NCBI RefSeq assembly: GCF_003597125.1
Contig: NZ_QYYA01000003.1
Coordinates: forward strand, 188,603-252,602
Source: Alcanivorax profundi
GTDB taxonomy: Bacteria > Pseudomonadota > Gammaproteobacteria > Pseudomonadales > Alcanivoracaceae
Length of the DNA stretch: 64,000 bases
Reading direction: 5' to 3'
Shown: positions 25,877 to 36,100 of the stretch, in pieces
Numbering within the stretch: the stretch's first letter is position 1
Layout of the letters: each line of letters opens with the position of its first letter
Translations under genes and position numbers: made by a program
The notes under the pieces: model-generated
What the model was told of the DNA's origin: nothing
What the model saw: only the letters and a program-made list of their open reading frames with translations
Databases searched by the model: none

Positions 25877-28800
25877 ATGCGCGTTTATTTGTTTATGGAT
25901 ATGACGGCAAAAAAGGATAGACCGGCTGAAGGAAGGTTCCTGGCTACCGTTAAGGCGGGTGGTTGGGTGCTCTTCTCCCTGCTGGTGTTCATGCTATCGG
26001 GTTGTGATAGCGGGGACAGTAACCCGTCGGGTGAGTCAGCGAATGCAACGGTAGCAGCGGCTTCAGCAAAGACTGATCTGGATGCCTGGTTGCGTCAGAT
26101 GATCACTGATCACGGTCTTACCGGCGATCCGGCCACGCCCCGGGAGTTGAAGCAGACCGTTCCTGCAGCTGACCCCAAGATCAAACTTGGGCAACTATTA
26201 TTCTTCTCTCATACCTTGTCAGGGGATCTCACGGTTTCCTGTGCGACCTGTCACCACCCGGATTTTGGGGGCAGTGATGAGCTGTCGATCGGCGTTGGTG
26301 TGGCGCCTAATGATGCTGCAAAAGTCGGCCCTTCCCGAATCCTGGATCCCTCCAAGGATCTCGACCCTGCAGCCGACGGCAAGCCGAATATGCATCGCAA
26401 TAGCCAGACGGTTTTCAATAGCGCGATGTTCGACAGAAGCATGACCTTTGATGGCCGAATCTTCGTTCTGGATAAAGACACTGTGCCTGGGGGGCTTGGT
26501 CAATCCATTCGAACTCCCGAGTCCGGGAATCTTAGCGATGGATCAGCGGCTGACGGATTGATGGAGGTGTTCTCCAAGTTTCCGTTGACCAACCACAATG
26601 AGATGCGCGCTTATCTGTTCAGCTCGCTGTCACAAGAGGCGTATCGTGAGCACCTTGTCGCCAGATTGCGAGGGGAGGTCGATAGCGACATGTTGAACGA
26701 TCAGGGATCCCGGAACTGGTTGAGGCTGTTCAGGGATGCCTTTGGCGACGAGCATGATGATGCGCAAAGCCTGATTACGCTGGTAAATGTGCAGCGCGCC
26801 ATGGCCGCGTATATGAAGTCGATGATCTTTATCGACTCGCCCTGGAAGCAGTATGTTGATGGCGATAGCGCTGCAATATCGATCGCGGCAAAGCGCGGAG
26901 CAAAGCTCTTTTATGGCAGCAAGGAACAGGGTGGCCTGGGATGCTCCCATTGTCATAGCGGTGATTTCTTCACAAATGAAAAATTCTATAACACCGGCTT
27001 TCCTCAAATCGGAAGAGGGTTCATGCGCGCCGAGAGAGACGATATCGGCCGCTGGAACAGTACTCGAAAGGAAGAAGATAAATACGCATTCCGGGTTCCG
27101 ACACTGCTGAATATTTCCCAGTCCATGCCGTATGGTCATGCTGGAACATTTGATACCCTCGAAGCGTTGCTTCGCTATCACTCAAATCCGGTGTCTGGTC
27201 TGGACGCGTTCGATTTCTCACTCAAGCAGTTGTCTCAATATGCTGAGACAGGTGGTTATGAATATGCTGAGTCCCATACTCGAACCGTTCAGGCTGCGTC
27301 CAGTTTTAAAATGGCAGAATCGCTTCTTCCTGGGCGTGACCTTGGTGAACAGGAAGTGTCGGATCTTAAGGCCTTTCTGCTGACCCTGACTGACCGCTGT
27401 ATCATGGAAGCCGATTGTCGAAGCCAGTGGGTACCGGTCCTGGAAGAAGACCCGGATGGCAATCTGTTGGTCGTCGATGTTAATCCCGAACCCGAGGCGT
27501 CAATTCCCGGACAGGCGGGGAGAGCAGAAGGGGAGCCGCCCACCAATCCGGGTGATTACCCGAAAACTTTCGCATTAACTTACAAGGCGCCGGGTTTGAC
27601 GACATTTGCGGATATCGAAGGTTGTACATCGCAGCCGTCGGAAAGCGCAAAAAATACTGGTGCAACGGTCTTTCACTCTGCGGCCGTTTCCTCCGGTCTG
27701 CACTCCGCAGAAGGGGAGCCCAAAGCGAAACATGGTTTCGATGCACAGACCTGGGATCTGGAAGATTTTCTGACCATCGAGCCGACCATGATTGCTGGCG
27801 GTGTCAGCTCTACCTACCTGGATGGTGATTGCTGGCTGGATCTGGCCTTTGCCGGTGGGGATGAATCAGGAATGGTCTTCTATCGAAACAAGGGCAGCCA
27901 GTCGGGGTTCGAGGCGAAGGCACTTCTTGAGGATGATCCTGGTGGAAAGTTTACCGGTGTCGCCTTTGCCGACCTTAACGGTGACTACCGCCGGGAAATG
28001 CTGTTCGGCAATCTCAAGCAGAAAGTTCTGCCGATTTATTCAAGTGGCGATTCGGGAACGTTCTATCGGGCAGGTGCGCTTTCATTGAGCCGGCATACCT
28101 ATGGTATTTCCTTTGCAGATACCAACCATGATGGCTATCCAGAAATCTTTCTGGCGCACTGGTCGCCGGGTAATGTCCTGACTGCACCAGTATTCTGGAA
28201 GAATAACAGCGGGGTTGAGCTGGAACACCATGATCAGGCCTCGGGTCTGTTTGATGGGTCGCTTTCCCAAGTCTGGAATTTCTCTCCCCAATTTGCCGAT
28301 ATCGACAGCGATGGGCAGATGGATTTGTTGCTTGCGTCGGATTTCGGGACCAGTGTTGTGATGCAAGGACACCCCGAGGGCCACTTTACCAATATCACTG
28401 ATCGAAACATTATCAGTGACGAAAATGGTATGGGGGCGGCGCTTGGCGATTATGACAATGATGGCGACCTGGACTGGTTTGTCACTTCCATCTTTGACCC
28501 CAGTGGCGAAGCGGAGTCGAGCTGGGGGGTTACGGGTAACCGACTCTATCGCAATACCAGTTCGGGCGAGGGTATTTCCCTTGAAGACGTGACCGACGCG
28601 AGTGGCGTGGCTGACGGAAACTGGGGTTGGGCTGCCTGCTTTGCCGACTTCAACAATGATGGGTTCCTGGATATTTTCCATGTGAATGGCTTCGGGAATA
28701 TTCCCGAAAGTGCGGCCCAGAGCGAGGAAGGGGAAAAAATGCGGAACCGCTATTTGGGGATCGCAAAGGAGTACCATAAGTCGCACCCCCGTCTTTTCAT

Positions 28801-29317
28801 CAATCAGGGCAATGGCACTTTCAGGGAAGAAGCTCGGGAATGGGATTTGTTGCCCAGCGATGGCCGGGGGATAACCTGTCTGGACTACGATCGTGATGGT
28901 GATATGGATATCGCCCTGGTTGATCATTCCAGGGGATTGCAATTCTTCAGTAATCAGACCGGATATGGAGAGGGCAAACGCTTTCTTTCCGTCCGTCTGG
29001 TCGGCAAGGCGCCTAATACAGAGGCGCTTGGCGCGAAAGTACAGGTGCGGGCTGATCTGGGTGAGAGCGCCGGGCTTCAGACCCAGACGCGGTTCAGCCT
29101 GGCGAACACAAATTTCAACGGCCAGAACCCACCCGATCTCCACTTTGGTCTGGCCGATGCCGCTGTTGCCGACATGACCGTTGACTGGCCGGATGGTGAA
29201 AAATGGGTTTGTGAGGGGGTGAGCCCCAACCAGTTTTTCATACTGGACCAGCGACGGATTCCGGCGATGTGCCAATCCGGTACGAAACAACGGATAGAGG
29301 CCATGGGACAGGGTTAA
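25877..29317 (+). CDS. Giant lipoprotein: di-heme cytochrome c peroxidase fused to FG-GAP/VCBS repeats and ASPIC/UnbV
   Basis: 1146 residues from the ATG at 25877; internal ATGs at 25895 and 25901 are alternatives, since the true n-region may be shorter. The lipobox is VFMLSGC, and the residue after the lipid Cys is Asp. Residues ~60-510 form a di-heme MauG/CcpA-type peroxidase with heme sites CATCH at Cys122 and CSHCH at Cys356. A Pro/Glu-rich linker follows. Residues ~640-1030 carry FG-GAP/VCBS calcium-type repeats (DTNHDGYPEI, DIDSDGQMDL, DYDNDGDLDW, DFNNDGFLDI, DYDRDGDMDI). The C-terminal ~90 residues are an ASPIC/UnbV domain (GAKVQVRAD, DLHFGLADA, VDWPDGEKW). It should sit in the periplasm facing c-type electron carriers. 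A paralogue lies at 29716. Substrate unknown. Confidence 0.88.
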   Translation: MRVYLFMDMTAKKDRPAEGRFLATVKAGGWVLFSLLVFMLSGCDSGDSNPSGESANATVAAASAKTDLDAWLRQMITDHGLTGDPATPRELKQTVPAADPKIKLGQLLFFSHTLSGDLTVSCATCHHPDFGGSDELSIGVGVAPNDAAKVGPSRILDPSKDLDPAADGKPNMHRNSQTVFNSAMFDRSMTFDGRIFVLDKDTVPGGLGQSIRTPESGNLSDGSAADGLMEVFSKFPLTNHNEMRAYLFSSLSQEAYREHLVARLRGEVDSDMLNDQGSRNWLRLFRDAFGDEHDDAQSLITLVNVQRAMAAYMKSMIFIDSPWKQYVDGDSAAISIAAKRGAKLFYGSKEQGGLGCSHCHSGDFFTNEKFYNTGFPQIGRGFMRAERDDIGRWNSTRKEEDKYAFRVPTLLNISQSMPYGHAGTFDTLEALLRYHSNPVSGLDAFDFSLKQLSQYAETGGYEYAESHTRTVQAASSFKMAESLLPGRDLGEQEVSDLKAFLLTLTDRCIMEADCRSQWVPVLEEDPDGNLLVVDVNPEPEASIPGQAGRAEGEPPTNPGDYPKTFALTYKAPGLTTFADIEGCTSQPSESAKNTGATVFHSAAVSSGLHSAEGEPKAKHGFDAQTWDLEDFLTIEPTMIAGGVSSTYLDGDCWLDLAFAGGDESGMVFYRNKGSQSGFEAKALLEDDPGGKFTGVAFADLNGDYRREMLFGNLKQKVLPIYSSGDSGTFYRAGALSLSRHTYGISFADTNHDGYPEIFLAHWSPGNVLTAPVFWKNNSGVELEHHDQASGLFDGSLSQVWNFSPQFADIDSDGQMDLLLASDFGTSVVMQGHPEGHFTNITDRNIISDENGMGAALGDYDNDGDLDWFVTSIFDPSGEAESSWGVTGNRLYRNTSSGEGISLEDVTDASGVADGNWGWAACFADFNNDGFLDIFHVNGFGNIPESAAQSEEGEKMRNRYLGIAKEYHKSHPRLFINQGNGTFREEAREWDLLPSDGRGITCLDYDRDGDMDIALVDHSRGLQFFSNQTGYGEGKRFLSVRLVGKAPNTEALGAKVQVRADLGESAGLQTQTRFSLANTNFNGQNPPDLHFGLADAAVADMTVDWPDGEKWVCEGVSPNQFFILDQRRIPAMCQSGTKQRIEAMGQG

Positions 29318-29358
29318 AGAGTGCGGTATGAGCGTCGAAAACAGGGGTTGAGGGTGTG

Positions 29359-29538
29359 ATGGGAGACGTTCTTCCTTTCAAGAAGCCGTTACCGAAAAAG
29401 TCCGGAAAGGGCATGTGTCAGCATGGTTTTCACAAGTGGAAAGTATGGAATGAGAAGCAGTTTGATGTGAGACAAGGGCGGCTGGTCACGGTTTACCGGT
29501 GTGAGCGCTGCGGCAAACAGAAAGTCAAAGCGCATTAG
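29359..29538 (+). CDS. Small zinc-ribbon-like protein
   Basis: 59 residues from the ATG at 29359, with GAGGG a few bases upstream. It is basic, with MCQHGFHKW and a CERCGKQK motif, giving C-x2-H and C-x2-C that would bind one zinc. Similar small proteins beginning GDVLPFKKP are common in Pseudomonas- and Marinobacter-type bacteria, usually as single genes; their function is unknown. It lies between the two giant peroxidase lipoproteins on the same strand, 41 bp after the first, but its cytoplasmic nature argues against a shared function. Confidence 0.7.
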   Translation: MGDVLPFKKPLPKKSGKGMCQHGFHKWKVWNEKQFDVRQGRLVTVYRCERCGKQKVKAH

Positions 29539-29673
29539 CTGCGCTCGTCCCCCCCTATTACCGGCTGGCTGCCGCTAATCTTCCCAAATCACCACTTTAG
29601 CGAGACGGGAACATTTTGTTGGTGTTTGGGTGAATTTTCGTACGATAATCGTGGGTCATAATACTGAGACATA

Positions 29674-29688
29674 GTGCACATTTTGCAC
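29674..29688 (+). promoter_or_regulatory. Inverted repeat GTGCA-N5-TGCAC before the second peroxidase lipoprotein
   Basis: A 15-bp dyad with 5-bp arms lies about 28 bp before the likely start ATG (29716). A possible -10 (CATAAT, 29657-29662) is just upstream, so a protein bound here would cover the early transcribed region. A second dyad (acgat-a-atcgt, near 29643-29653) precedes it. No equivalent was seen before the paralogue at 25877. Confidence 0.35.
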
Positions 29689-29715
29689 ATCAAGAAGAAT
29701 AACGACGGATCTGTT

Positions 29716-32700
29716 ATGACTCACGGAATACTCTGCCTGGCTCGCCGCTACAGGGTTCTGTTACTTGTCTGGCTCATCATCCATGTGGCGGCATGCGGTG
29801 GCGGTGGCTCCTCAGGCGGCTCGGGTTCTGGCTCCGGGTCTACGCCTCCCGGCGACCCGCAACCCTCGGAACCGACCCTGGATGAATGGCTTAGAGCGGC
29901 CATTGTTGAACAAGGCCTTACTGGGGATCCGGCTACGCCGCGTCAGCTAACCCAGGTGACACCTGACCAGGATTCTCTGGTCAAACTGGGCCAGCTACTG
30001 TTTTTCTCCCACACCCTGTCCGGCGACCTGTCGGTATCCTGTGCAACGTGTCATCAGCCTGATTTGGGTGGGGGAGACGCTCTCTCGATCGGCATTGGGG
30101 TTGCTCCCACCGATCCGGCCACGGTTGGCCCCGCCCGCCGGCTTAACGTCAGCAAGGATCTCGATCCTGCAGCAGACGGTATGCCAAATATGCACCGCAA
30201 CAGCCAGACCGTTTTCAACAGTGCGCTGTTTGACCGCAGCATGACATTTGATGGGCGTGTATTTGTTCTGGAATCGCAGACCATTCCCGGAGGACGAGGT
30301 CAATCCATCAGGACTCCTGAAAGCGGTAATTTGACGGACGGCTCGGAGGCGGATGGTTTACTGGAAGTCTTCTCGAAGTTCCCGCTTACCAACCACAACG
30401 AAATGCGCGGTTACCTTTTTAGTGCCTTGTCCCAGGAGGGATACCGTGAGCATCTTGTTGCCCGATTACGTGGAGAGGTAGATGTCTCTCTCCTGTCGGC
30501 GCAGGCCGGTGATAACTGGCTTCAGTTGTTCATAAGCGCGTTTGATGCACCTTCTGCCAATGCAGCGGACATTATTACCCTTGCCAATCTGCAGCGTGCT
30601 CTTGCGGCCTACATGAAATCCATGATCTTCATTGAATCTCCATGGAAGCGCTATGTTGAGGGTAATGAAGCGGCGATTTCTGTCACTGCCAAACAGGGGG
30701 CTAGATTGTTCTTTGCTTCATCGCAAGAGGGCGGATTGGGCTGTGTTTCCTGTCACAGCGGCGATTTCTTCACCAATGAGAAATTTTATAACGTTGGCTT
30801 TCCTCAAATAGGCCGGGGCTTCATGCGGGCAGAGAGAGATGATATTGGCCGCTGGAACAGCACTCGCAGGGAAGAAGACCGTTACGCATTCCGGGTTCCC
30901 AGTCTGTTGAATATCGGGGTCAGTATGCCCTACGGGCATGCTGGTACCTTTGATTCTCTTGACGAGTTGTTGCGCTATCACGCCAATCCCAGATCCGGGC
31001 TGGCCAATTATGACTTTTCTCTCCAGCAGCTCTCACAGTTTGTGGGTCTGCCTGGATATGATTATGCCCTTGGGCACAGCCAATCAGTGCAAAGTGCCTC
31101 GAGCTTCTCGATTGGGGAAGCTTTGCTCCCCGGTCGGGACCTGTCCCAGCAAGAAGTGACTCGACTGTCGTCATTTTTACAGACATTGACAGATGATTGC
31201 GTAAAGAACCCTGTGTGCAGGAGCCAGTGGACCCCGGATATGGCTGAGGATCCTGACGGGAATCTGTTAGTGGTCAATGTGAATCCGACGGTGACCGACG
31301 AAGGCCCCACTGATCCTGATCCCAACGAGGGTGACCCTCCTACGGATCCATCCGATTACCCTAAAACCGTCGCGTTGGAGTTTACCTCCTCTGCAAGGGC
31401 CACTTTTGCGGAGCTTGGGGATTGCGATGCGACGCCTTCTCTGCTGTCGCTCAATACCGGAATTCCTTCGTTCGTGTCTTCGGGTTTGCTTGCCGGGCTT
31501 TACTGGGCGCCGGGTGTGCCCAAACATCCCCACGGTTATGCAGCGCAAACCTGGGATCTGGAGAATCTGCTGACTCTCGAGCCTACCATGATTGCGGGAG
31601 GGGTCAGTGCGGCTTACCTTGATGATGATTGCTGGCTTGATCTGGCTTATTCCGGTGGCGATTTGTCAGGGATGGTCTTTTACCGAAACAGGGGGCAGCA
31701 ATTGGGTTTTGATGCCCAGGATATGCTTGATGAGGACCCGGGTGGGCAGTTCACAGGTATCGCTTTCGCTGATCTCAATGGGGACTACCGGCGGGAGATG
31801 CTGTTCGGAAATCTCAAGCAGAAAAATTTGCCGATATATTCCAGCAATGACAGCGGCAGTTATTATCAGGTAGCGGCACTGTCCCTGAGTCGCCATACCT
31901 ATGGAATGTCGTTTGCTGATACTAACCATGATGGCTACCCCGAGCTGTTTCTTGCCCACTGGTTACCGGGAAATGTACTCACTGCTCCTGTGTTCTGGAG
32001 AAATAATGCCGGGGTTGAAATCGAGCACTTTGATCAGGAATCCGGGTTGTATGATGGTGCAATCTCCCAGGCATGGAATTTCTCACCACAATTTGCCGAT
32101 GTAGATAGTGATGGCGAGACTGATCTGTTGCTGGCTTCGGATTTTGGTACCAGTGTGGTTATGCAAGGTGAAGCCGGAGGCACGTTTACCAATATCACTG
32201 ATCGCAATACGATCTCTGACGAAAATGGTATGGGTTCAGCGCTTGGCGATTATGACAATGACGGTGATCTGGACTGGTTTGTGACGTCTATTTTCGATCC
32301 GAACGGTGAGGCTGAGGCCAATTGGGGTGTCACCGGAAACCGTCTATACCGTAATGAAAGCAGCCCTGCCGGCATTGCCTTTGCCAATGTGACAGAAAAC
32401 GCCGGCATCGCTGATGGTAGTTGGGGGTGGGGTGCCTGTTTTGCGGACTTCAATAATGATGGGTTCCTGGATATTTTCCATGTTAACGGCTTCGGGAGCA
32501 TCCCTGCGGATGCCGTGACCTCGGAGAAAGCACAGGACCTCAGGACGCGTTATCAGGAAATAGCCCAGGAATATTTCGGCGCGCTTCCCCGCCTCTTCAT
32601 CAATCAGGGCGACGGCACCTTTGTGGATCAAGCCCCACAGTGGGGCTTGCTACTGCCCAGTGATGGCCGAGGCATCACCTGCTTCGATTATGATCGGGAT

Positions 32701-33090
32701 GGCGATATCGATGTGGCACTTCTGGACCATTCCAAGGGATTGCAATTCTTCAGTAATCAGACCGGTCACGGTATCAGTAAACGGTTCCTGTCCGTTCGGC
32801 TGGTTGGAGAGGCCCCCAATACTGAAGCCCTCGGAGCCAAAGTGCAGGTGTCGGCGAATGTCGGTGGTGAGTTCGGTATGCAAACCCAGACCCGTTTCGC
32901 CATGGCCAATACCAACTTCAATGGCCAGAATCCGCCAGATATGCATTTTGGCATGGGCTCGGCCATGAGTGCGGACCTGACTGTCAGCTGGCCCAGTGGT
33001 GAGCGCTGGGCGTGTGATGATATGAACACCAACCGCTTTTGGATCTTCGACCAGCGTAGCCGGCCGGCAAGCTGCACGGTTGTGCCTTAA
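29716..33090 (+). CDS. Paralogous giant lipoprotein: di-heme peroxidase + FG-GAP/VCBS + ASPIC/UnbV
   Basis: 1124 residues from the ATG at 29716; an in-frame GTG at 29674 would add 14 residues that do not look like a signal peptide. The lipobox is VAAC with Gly after the Cys, then a Gly/Ser-rich spacer. Heme sites are CATCH at Cys109 and CVSCH at Cys343. Repeats DTNHDGYPEL, DVDSDGETDL, DYDNDGDLDW, DFNNDGFLDI and DYDRDGDIDV, and the ASPIC/UnbV end (DMHFGMGSA, VSWPSGERW), align collinearly with the 25877 gene; identity is very high by eye over the whole length. It is a tandem duplicate with a diverged N-terminus and linker. The gene ends in a long fold-back repeat at 33093. Confidence 0.88.
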   Translation: MTHGILCLARRYRVLLLVWLIIHVAACGGGGSSGGSGSGSGSTPPGDPQPSEPTLDEWLRAAIVEQGLTGDPATPRQLTQVTPDQDSLVKLGQLLFFSHTLSGDLSVSCATCHQPDLGGGDALSIGIGVAPTDPATVGPARRLNVSKDLDPAADGMPNMHRNSQTVFNSALFDRSMTFDGRVFVLESQTIPGGRGQSIRTPESGNLTDGSEADGLLEVFSKFPLTNHNEMRGYLFSALSQEGYREHLVARLRGEVDVSLLSAQAGDNWLQLFISAFDAPSANAADIITLANLQRALAAYMKSMIFIESPWKRYVEGNEAAISVTAKQGARLFFASSQEGGLGCVSCHSGDFFTNEKFYNVGFPQIGRGFMRAERDDIGRWNSTRREEDRYAFRVPSLLNIGVSMPYGHAGTFDSLDELLRYHANPRSGLANYDFSLQQLSQFVGLPGYDYALGHSQSVQSASSFSIGEALLPGRDLSQQEVTRLSSFLQTLTDDCVKNPVCRSQWTPDMAEDPDGNLLVVNVNPTVTDEGPTDPDPNEGDPPTDPSDYPKTVALEFTSSARATFAELGDCDATPSLLSLNTGIPSFVSSGLLAGLYWAPGVPKHPHGYAAQTWDLENLLTLEPTMIAGGVSAAYLDDDCWLDLAYSGGDLSGMVFYRNRGQQLGFDAQDMLDEDPGGQFTGIAFADLNGDYRREMLFGNLKQKNLPIYSSNDSGSYYQVAALSLSRHTYGMSFADTNHDGYPELFLAHWLPGNVLTAPVFWRNNAGVEIEHFDQESGLYDGAISQAWNFSPQFADVDSDGETDLLLASDFGTSVVMQGEAGGTFTNITDRNTISDENGMGSALGDYDNDGDLDWFVTSIFDPNGEAEANWGVTGNRLYRNESSPAGIAFANVTENAGIADGSWGWGACFADFNNDGFLDIFHVNGFGSIPADAVTSEKAQDLRTRYQEIAQEYFGALPRLFINQGDGTFVDQAPQWGLLLPSDGRGITCFDYDRDGDIDVALLDHSKGLQFFSNQTGHGISKRFLSVRLVGEAPNTEALGAKVQVSANVGGEFGMQTQTRFAMANTNFNGQNPPDMHFGMGSAMSADLTVSWPSGERWACDDMNTNRFWIFDQRSRPASCTVVP

Positions 33091-33092
33091 AG

Positions 33093-33173
33093 CAGCTGCG
33101 AGCTACGAGCTTCCAGCTTCGAGTAAAAGATAAGCCCAATGCTTTTCACTCGTAGTTGGCAGCTCGCAGCTCG
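33093..33173. repeat. Long imperfect fold-back between convergent genes
   Basis: Arms 33099-33129 (repeating cgagct / agct units) and 33142-33173 are reverse complements with about 27 of 32 positions matching and a 12-nt loop. It sits in the 93-bp gap between the second peroxidase lipoprotein and the carboxylase gene, so it probably works as a two-way terminator and 3'-end stabiliser. The agct-rich units resemble mobile intergenic repeats of gammaproteobacteria. Confidence 0.75.
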
Positions 33174-33183
33174 ACCCTGTTCT

Positions 33184-36100
33184 TCAATCCAACACCATGA
33201 TTGCCTGTCCCGCATTGATTTGCTGGCCCTCCTGGCGTGCAATGGCCACAACCTTTCCGGAAGCGGGGGCGTAGATTTCGATTTCCATCTTCATGGATTC
33301 CAGTACGGCCACCACGTCGCCTTCGTTCACGGTGTCGCCCTCGGCCACATTCAGCTTCCAGATATTCCCCGCGGTGGGGGATTCCACCGGGGTGCCTTCC
33401 ACTTCGTCAGTGCCATTGTCTGCATCGAGATCCTGTTCAGACTGGAAGTTGATCTGGCCGCTTTCCACCCAGCGCTGCAGCTCTTCGTCAAAGGCCTGGT
33501 TGCGTGCATCGGTAAAGCTGGCAATGTCCTGCTGGTTGTCATCCAGAAATTGCTGGTAGGCACTCAGGCTGAAGGTGGTCTCTTCCACCTTGATCGGGTA
33601 TTCGCCTTTGGGGAAGTCCCGACGAATCTGGTTGAGTTCGTCGTGGCTGACTTCGTAAAAACGAATTTGATCGAAGAAGCGCAGTAACCAGGGTTGTTCG
33701 AAGGCCTCGGTCTTCCGGTAGCGATTCCACATCTGCAGGGTACGTCCGACGAACTGGTACCCCCCTGGGCCTTCCATGCCGTAGACACACAGGTAGGCTC
33801 CGCCGATACCCACCGAGTTTTCAGCGGTCCAGGTACGGGCGGGGTTGTACTTGGTGGTGACCAGACGATGGCGCGGGTCATAGGGCGTGGCGACCGGGGC
33901 GCCCAGATAGACGTCACCGAGCCCCATCACCACATAGCGGGCACTGAACAGGATCTCTTTGACATCGGCAATGCTGTCGAGCCCGTTGATACGACGAATA
34001 AATTCCAGATTGGAGGGGCACCAGGGGGCATCCTTGCGCACTGACTGCATGTACTTTTCGATGGCCTGATGGCAGGCCTCGTCATCCCAGCTCAGAGGGA
34101 TATGCACGATACGCGAGGGCACTTCCAGATCGTCCTGCTTTTCCAGTTCCCGTTCGGCCTGGGCAAGGAGCGCGAGAAGTTGTTGTCGTGGCAGGCTGAG
34201 CGGGTCGAAATGAATCTGCAGGGAGCGGATGCCGGGTGTGAGTTCTATCACCCCGTCCAGTTGCTGTTCTTCCAGCCACAACATCAATGCATGGGCGCGG
34301 AAGCGAAGACGCAGGTCCAGGACCAGCGGCCCGTATTCCACCAGCAGATAACGGTCACCGGCGGCCCGGTAGACGACCTCTACCCCGACGTCACTTTCGC
34401 TCAGGGATGCCAGTACCGGTGTGGTAATGGTGCTGCCTGTCGTGGCATGGATCGGTGCCGTCAGGTCGGTAATGCAAGCAGTTTGCTCCGCGGCCAAGGC
34501 GTCTGCGTCTTCGAGAGTAATGGCCTCAAACCGCAGGGTGTCGCCGGCTTTTAATTGTCCCAGTTTCCAGCGATCAGCCAGCACCACGGTAGCAGGGCAA
34601 ACAAAGCCACCCAAGGATGGCCCGTCCGGTCCAAGGATGACCGGCATGTCGCCGGTGAAGTCCACGGTGCCGACGGCGTAGGCATTGTCGTGGATGTTGG
34701 AGGGGTGCATACCCGCTTCACCGCCATCACTGCGTGCCCACTGAGGCTTGGGGCCAACCAGTCGAATGCCGGTCCGGCTGGAATTGTAATGCACCTGCCA
34801 GTCGGTGGAGAAAAACATGGCCATGTCGTCGTCGGTGAAAAAATCCGGCGCGCCGTGGGGGCCGTAGATGACTCGCAACGTCCAGTGTTTGCCCAGGCCC
34901 GGCTTGAGCGTTTCAGGGACGCTCAGCACAGGGGTTTCGCCGGTATCGGCAGCGTAGTGCAATACATCGCCGGTGCGCAGGGCACGGCCGCCATGGCCGC
35001 CGAACTGCCCGAGGGTAAAGGTGCTGCGGGAGCCCAGATAGGGCGTGCATTGAATGCCGCCTGCAAGACTCAGATAGGCACGTGCGCCTTCACCGCGAAC
35101 CTTGCCCAGTTTCAACACCTGGCCAGGGTGCACGGTAATGGCCTGATAGCAGGCAACGGCGTCTCCATCCAGAGTGGCCTGCATGTCCGCGCCGGTGAGG
35201 GCGATGCGGGTGGCCTGGTTGAACCTGAGTGTCGGGCCGTTAAGGGTGAACTCAAGGCCGGCAGCCTCTTCGTCATTGCCCAGCAGGCGGTTGCCGAGAC
35301 GGAAGCTGAGGCTGTCAAACGGCCCTGATGGGGGGACGCCCACTGGCCAGTAGCCGCTGCGACCAGGGTAGTCTTGCACGGTGGTAAGTGTGCCGCCTGC
35401 CAGCACATCCAGAGTATGGGGCTGATAGAGATAGTCGTTCAGGTACCGCGTGGTCATGCGACCGTCTGCAAACACCGGTTCTGCCAGAATGGTGCGCACA
35501 TACTCACGGTTGGTTTCGATGCCTTCCAGCGTGATGGCATCCAGTGTTTTGCTCAGTGCGGCGAGCGCGGCCTCGCGGTTGTCCTCGTGGACGATGACCT
35601 TGGCCAGCATGGGATCGAACAGCGGCGAAACCGTCAATCCGGCTTCAATCCAGTGGTCAATGCGGCACTGTTTGCCATCTGTGTCGGGGAACGTAACGGC
35701 AGTAAGCAATCCCGCGCTGGGCTGAAAATCCTTGTTGGGGTCTTCGGCATAAACCCTAGCCTGGATGGCATGGCCCTGAGGCTGGAACGGACCGAGGCTG
35801 TCCAGTGCCGGCAGGTCGCCTGCGGCGAGCTTGACCATCCACTCCACCAGATCTACGCCGAAGATTTGTTCGGTCACACCGTGTTCTACCTGCAGGCGAG
35901 TGTTCACCTCCAGGAAATAAAAGGCATTGGTGTCCTGATCGAGAATGAATTCCACGGTGCCCGCGTTGCGGTACTTAACGGCTTCCATGAGGGCGCGGGC
36001 CGTGTTTTGAAGATCATTGCGCACTGGGTCGGGCAAATTGGGGGCGGGGGTTTCTTCCAGAACTTTCTGGTGGCGGCGCTGGGCGGAACAGTCACGCTCG

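Noticed and set aside
28082-29290. 402-codon minus-strand frame in the first peroxidase lipoprotein
   Set aside because: Antisense to the repeat and ASPIC/UnbV region; no domain.
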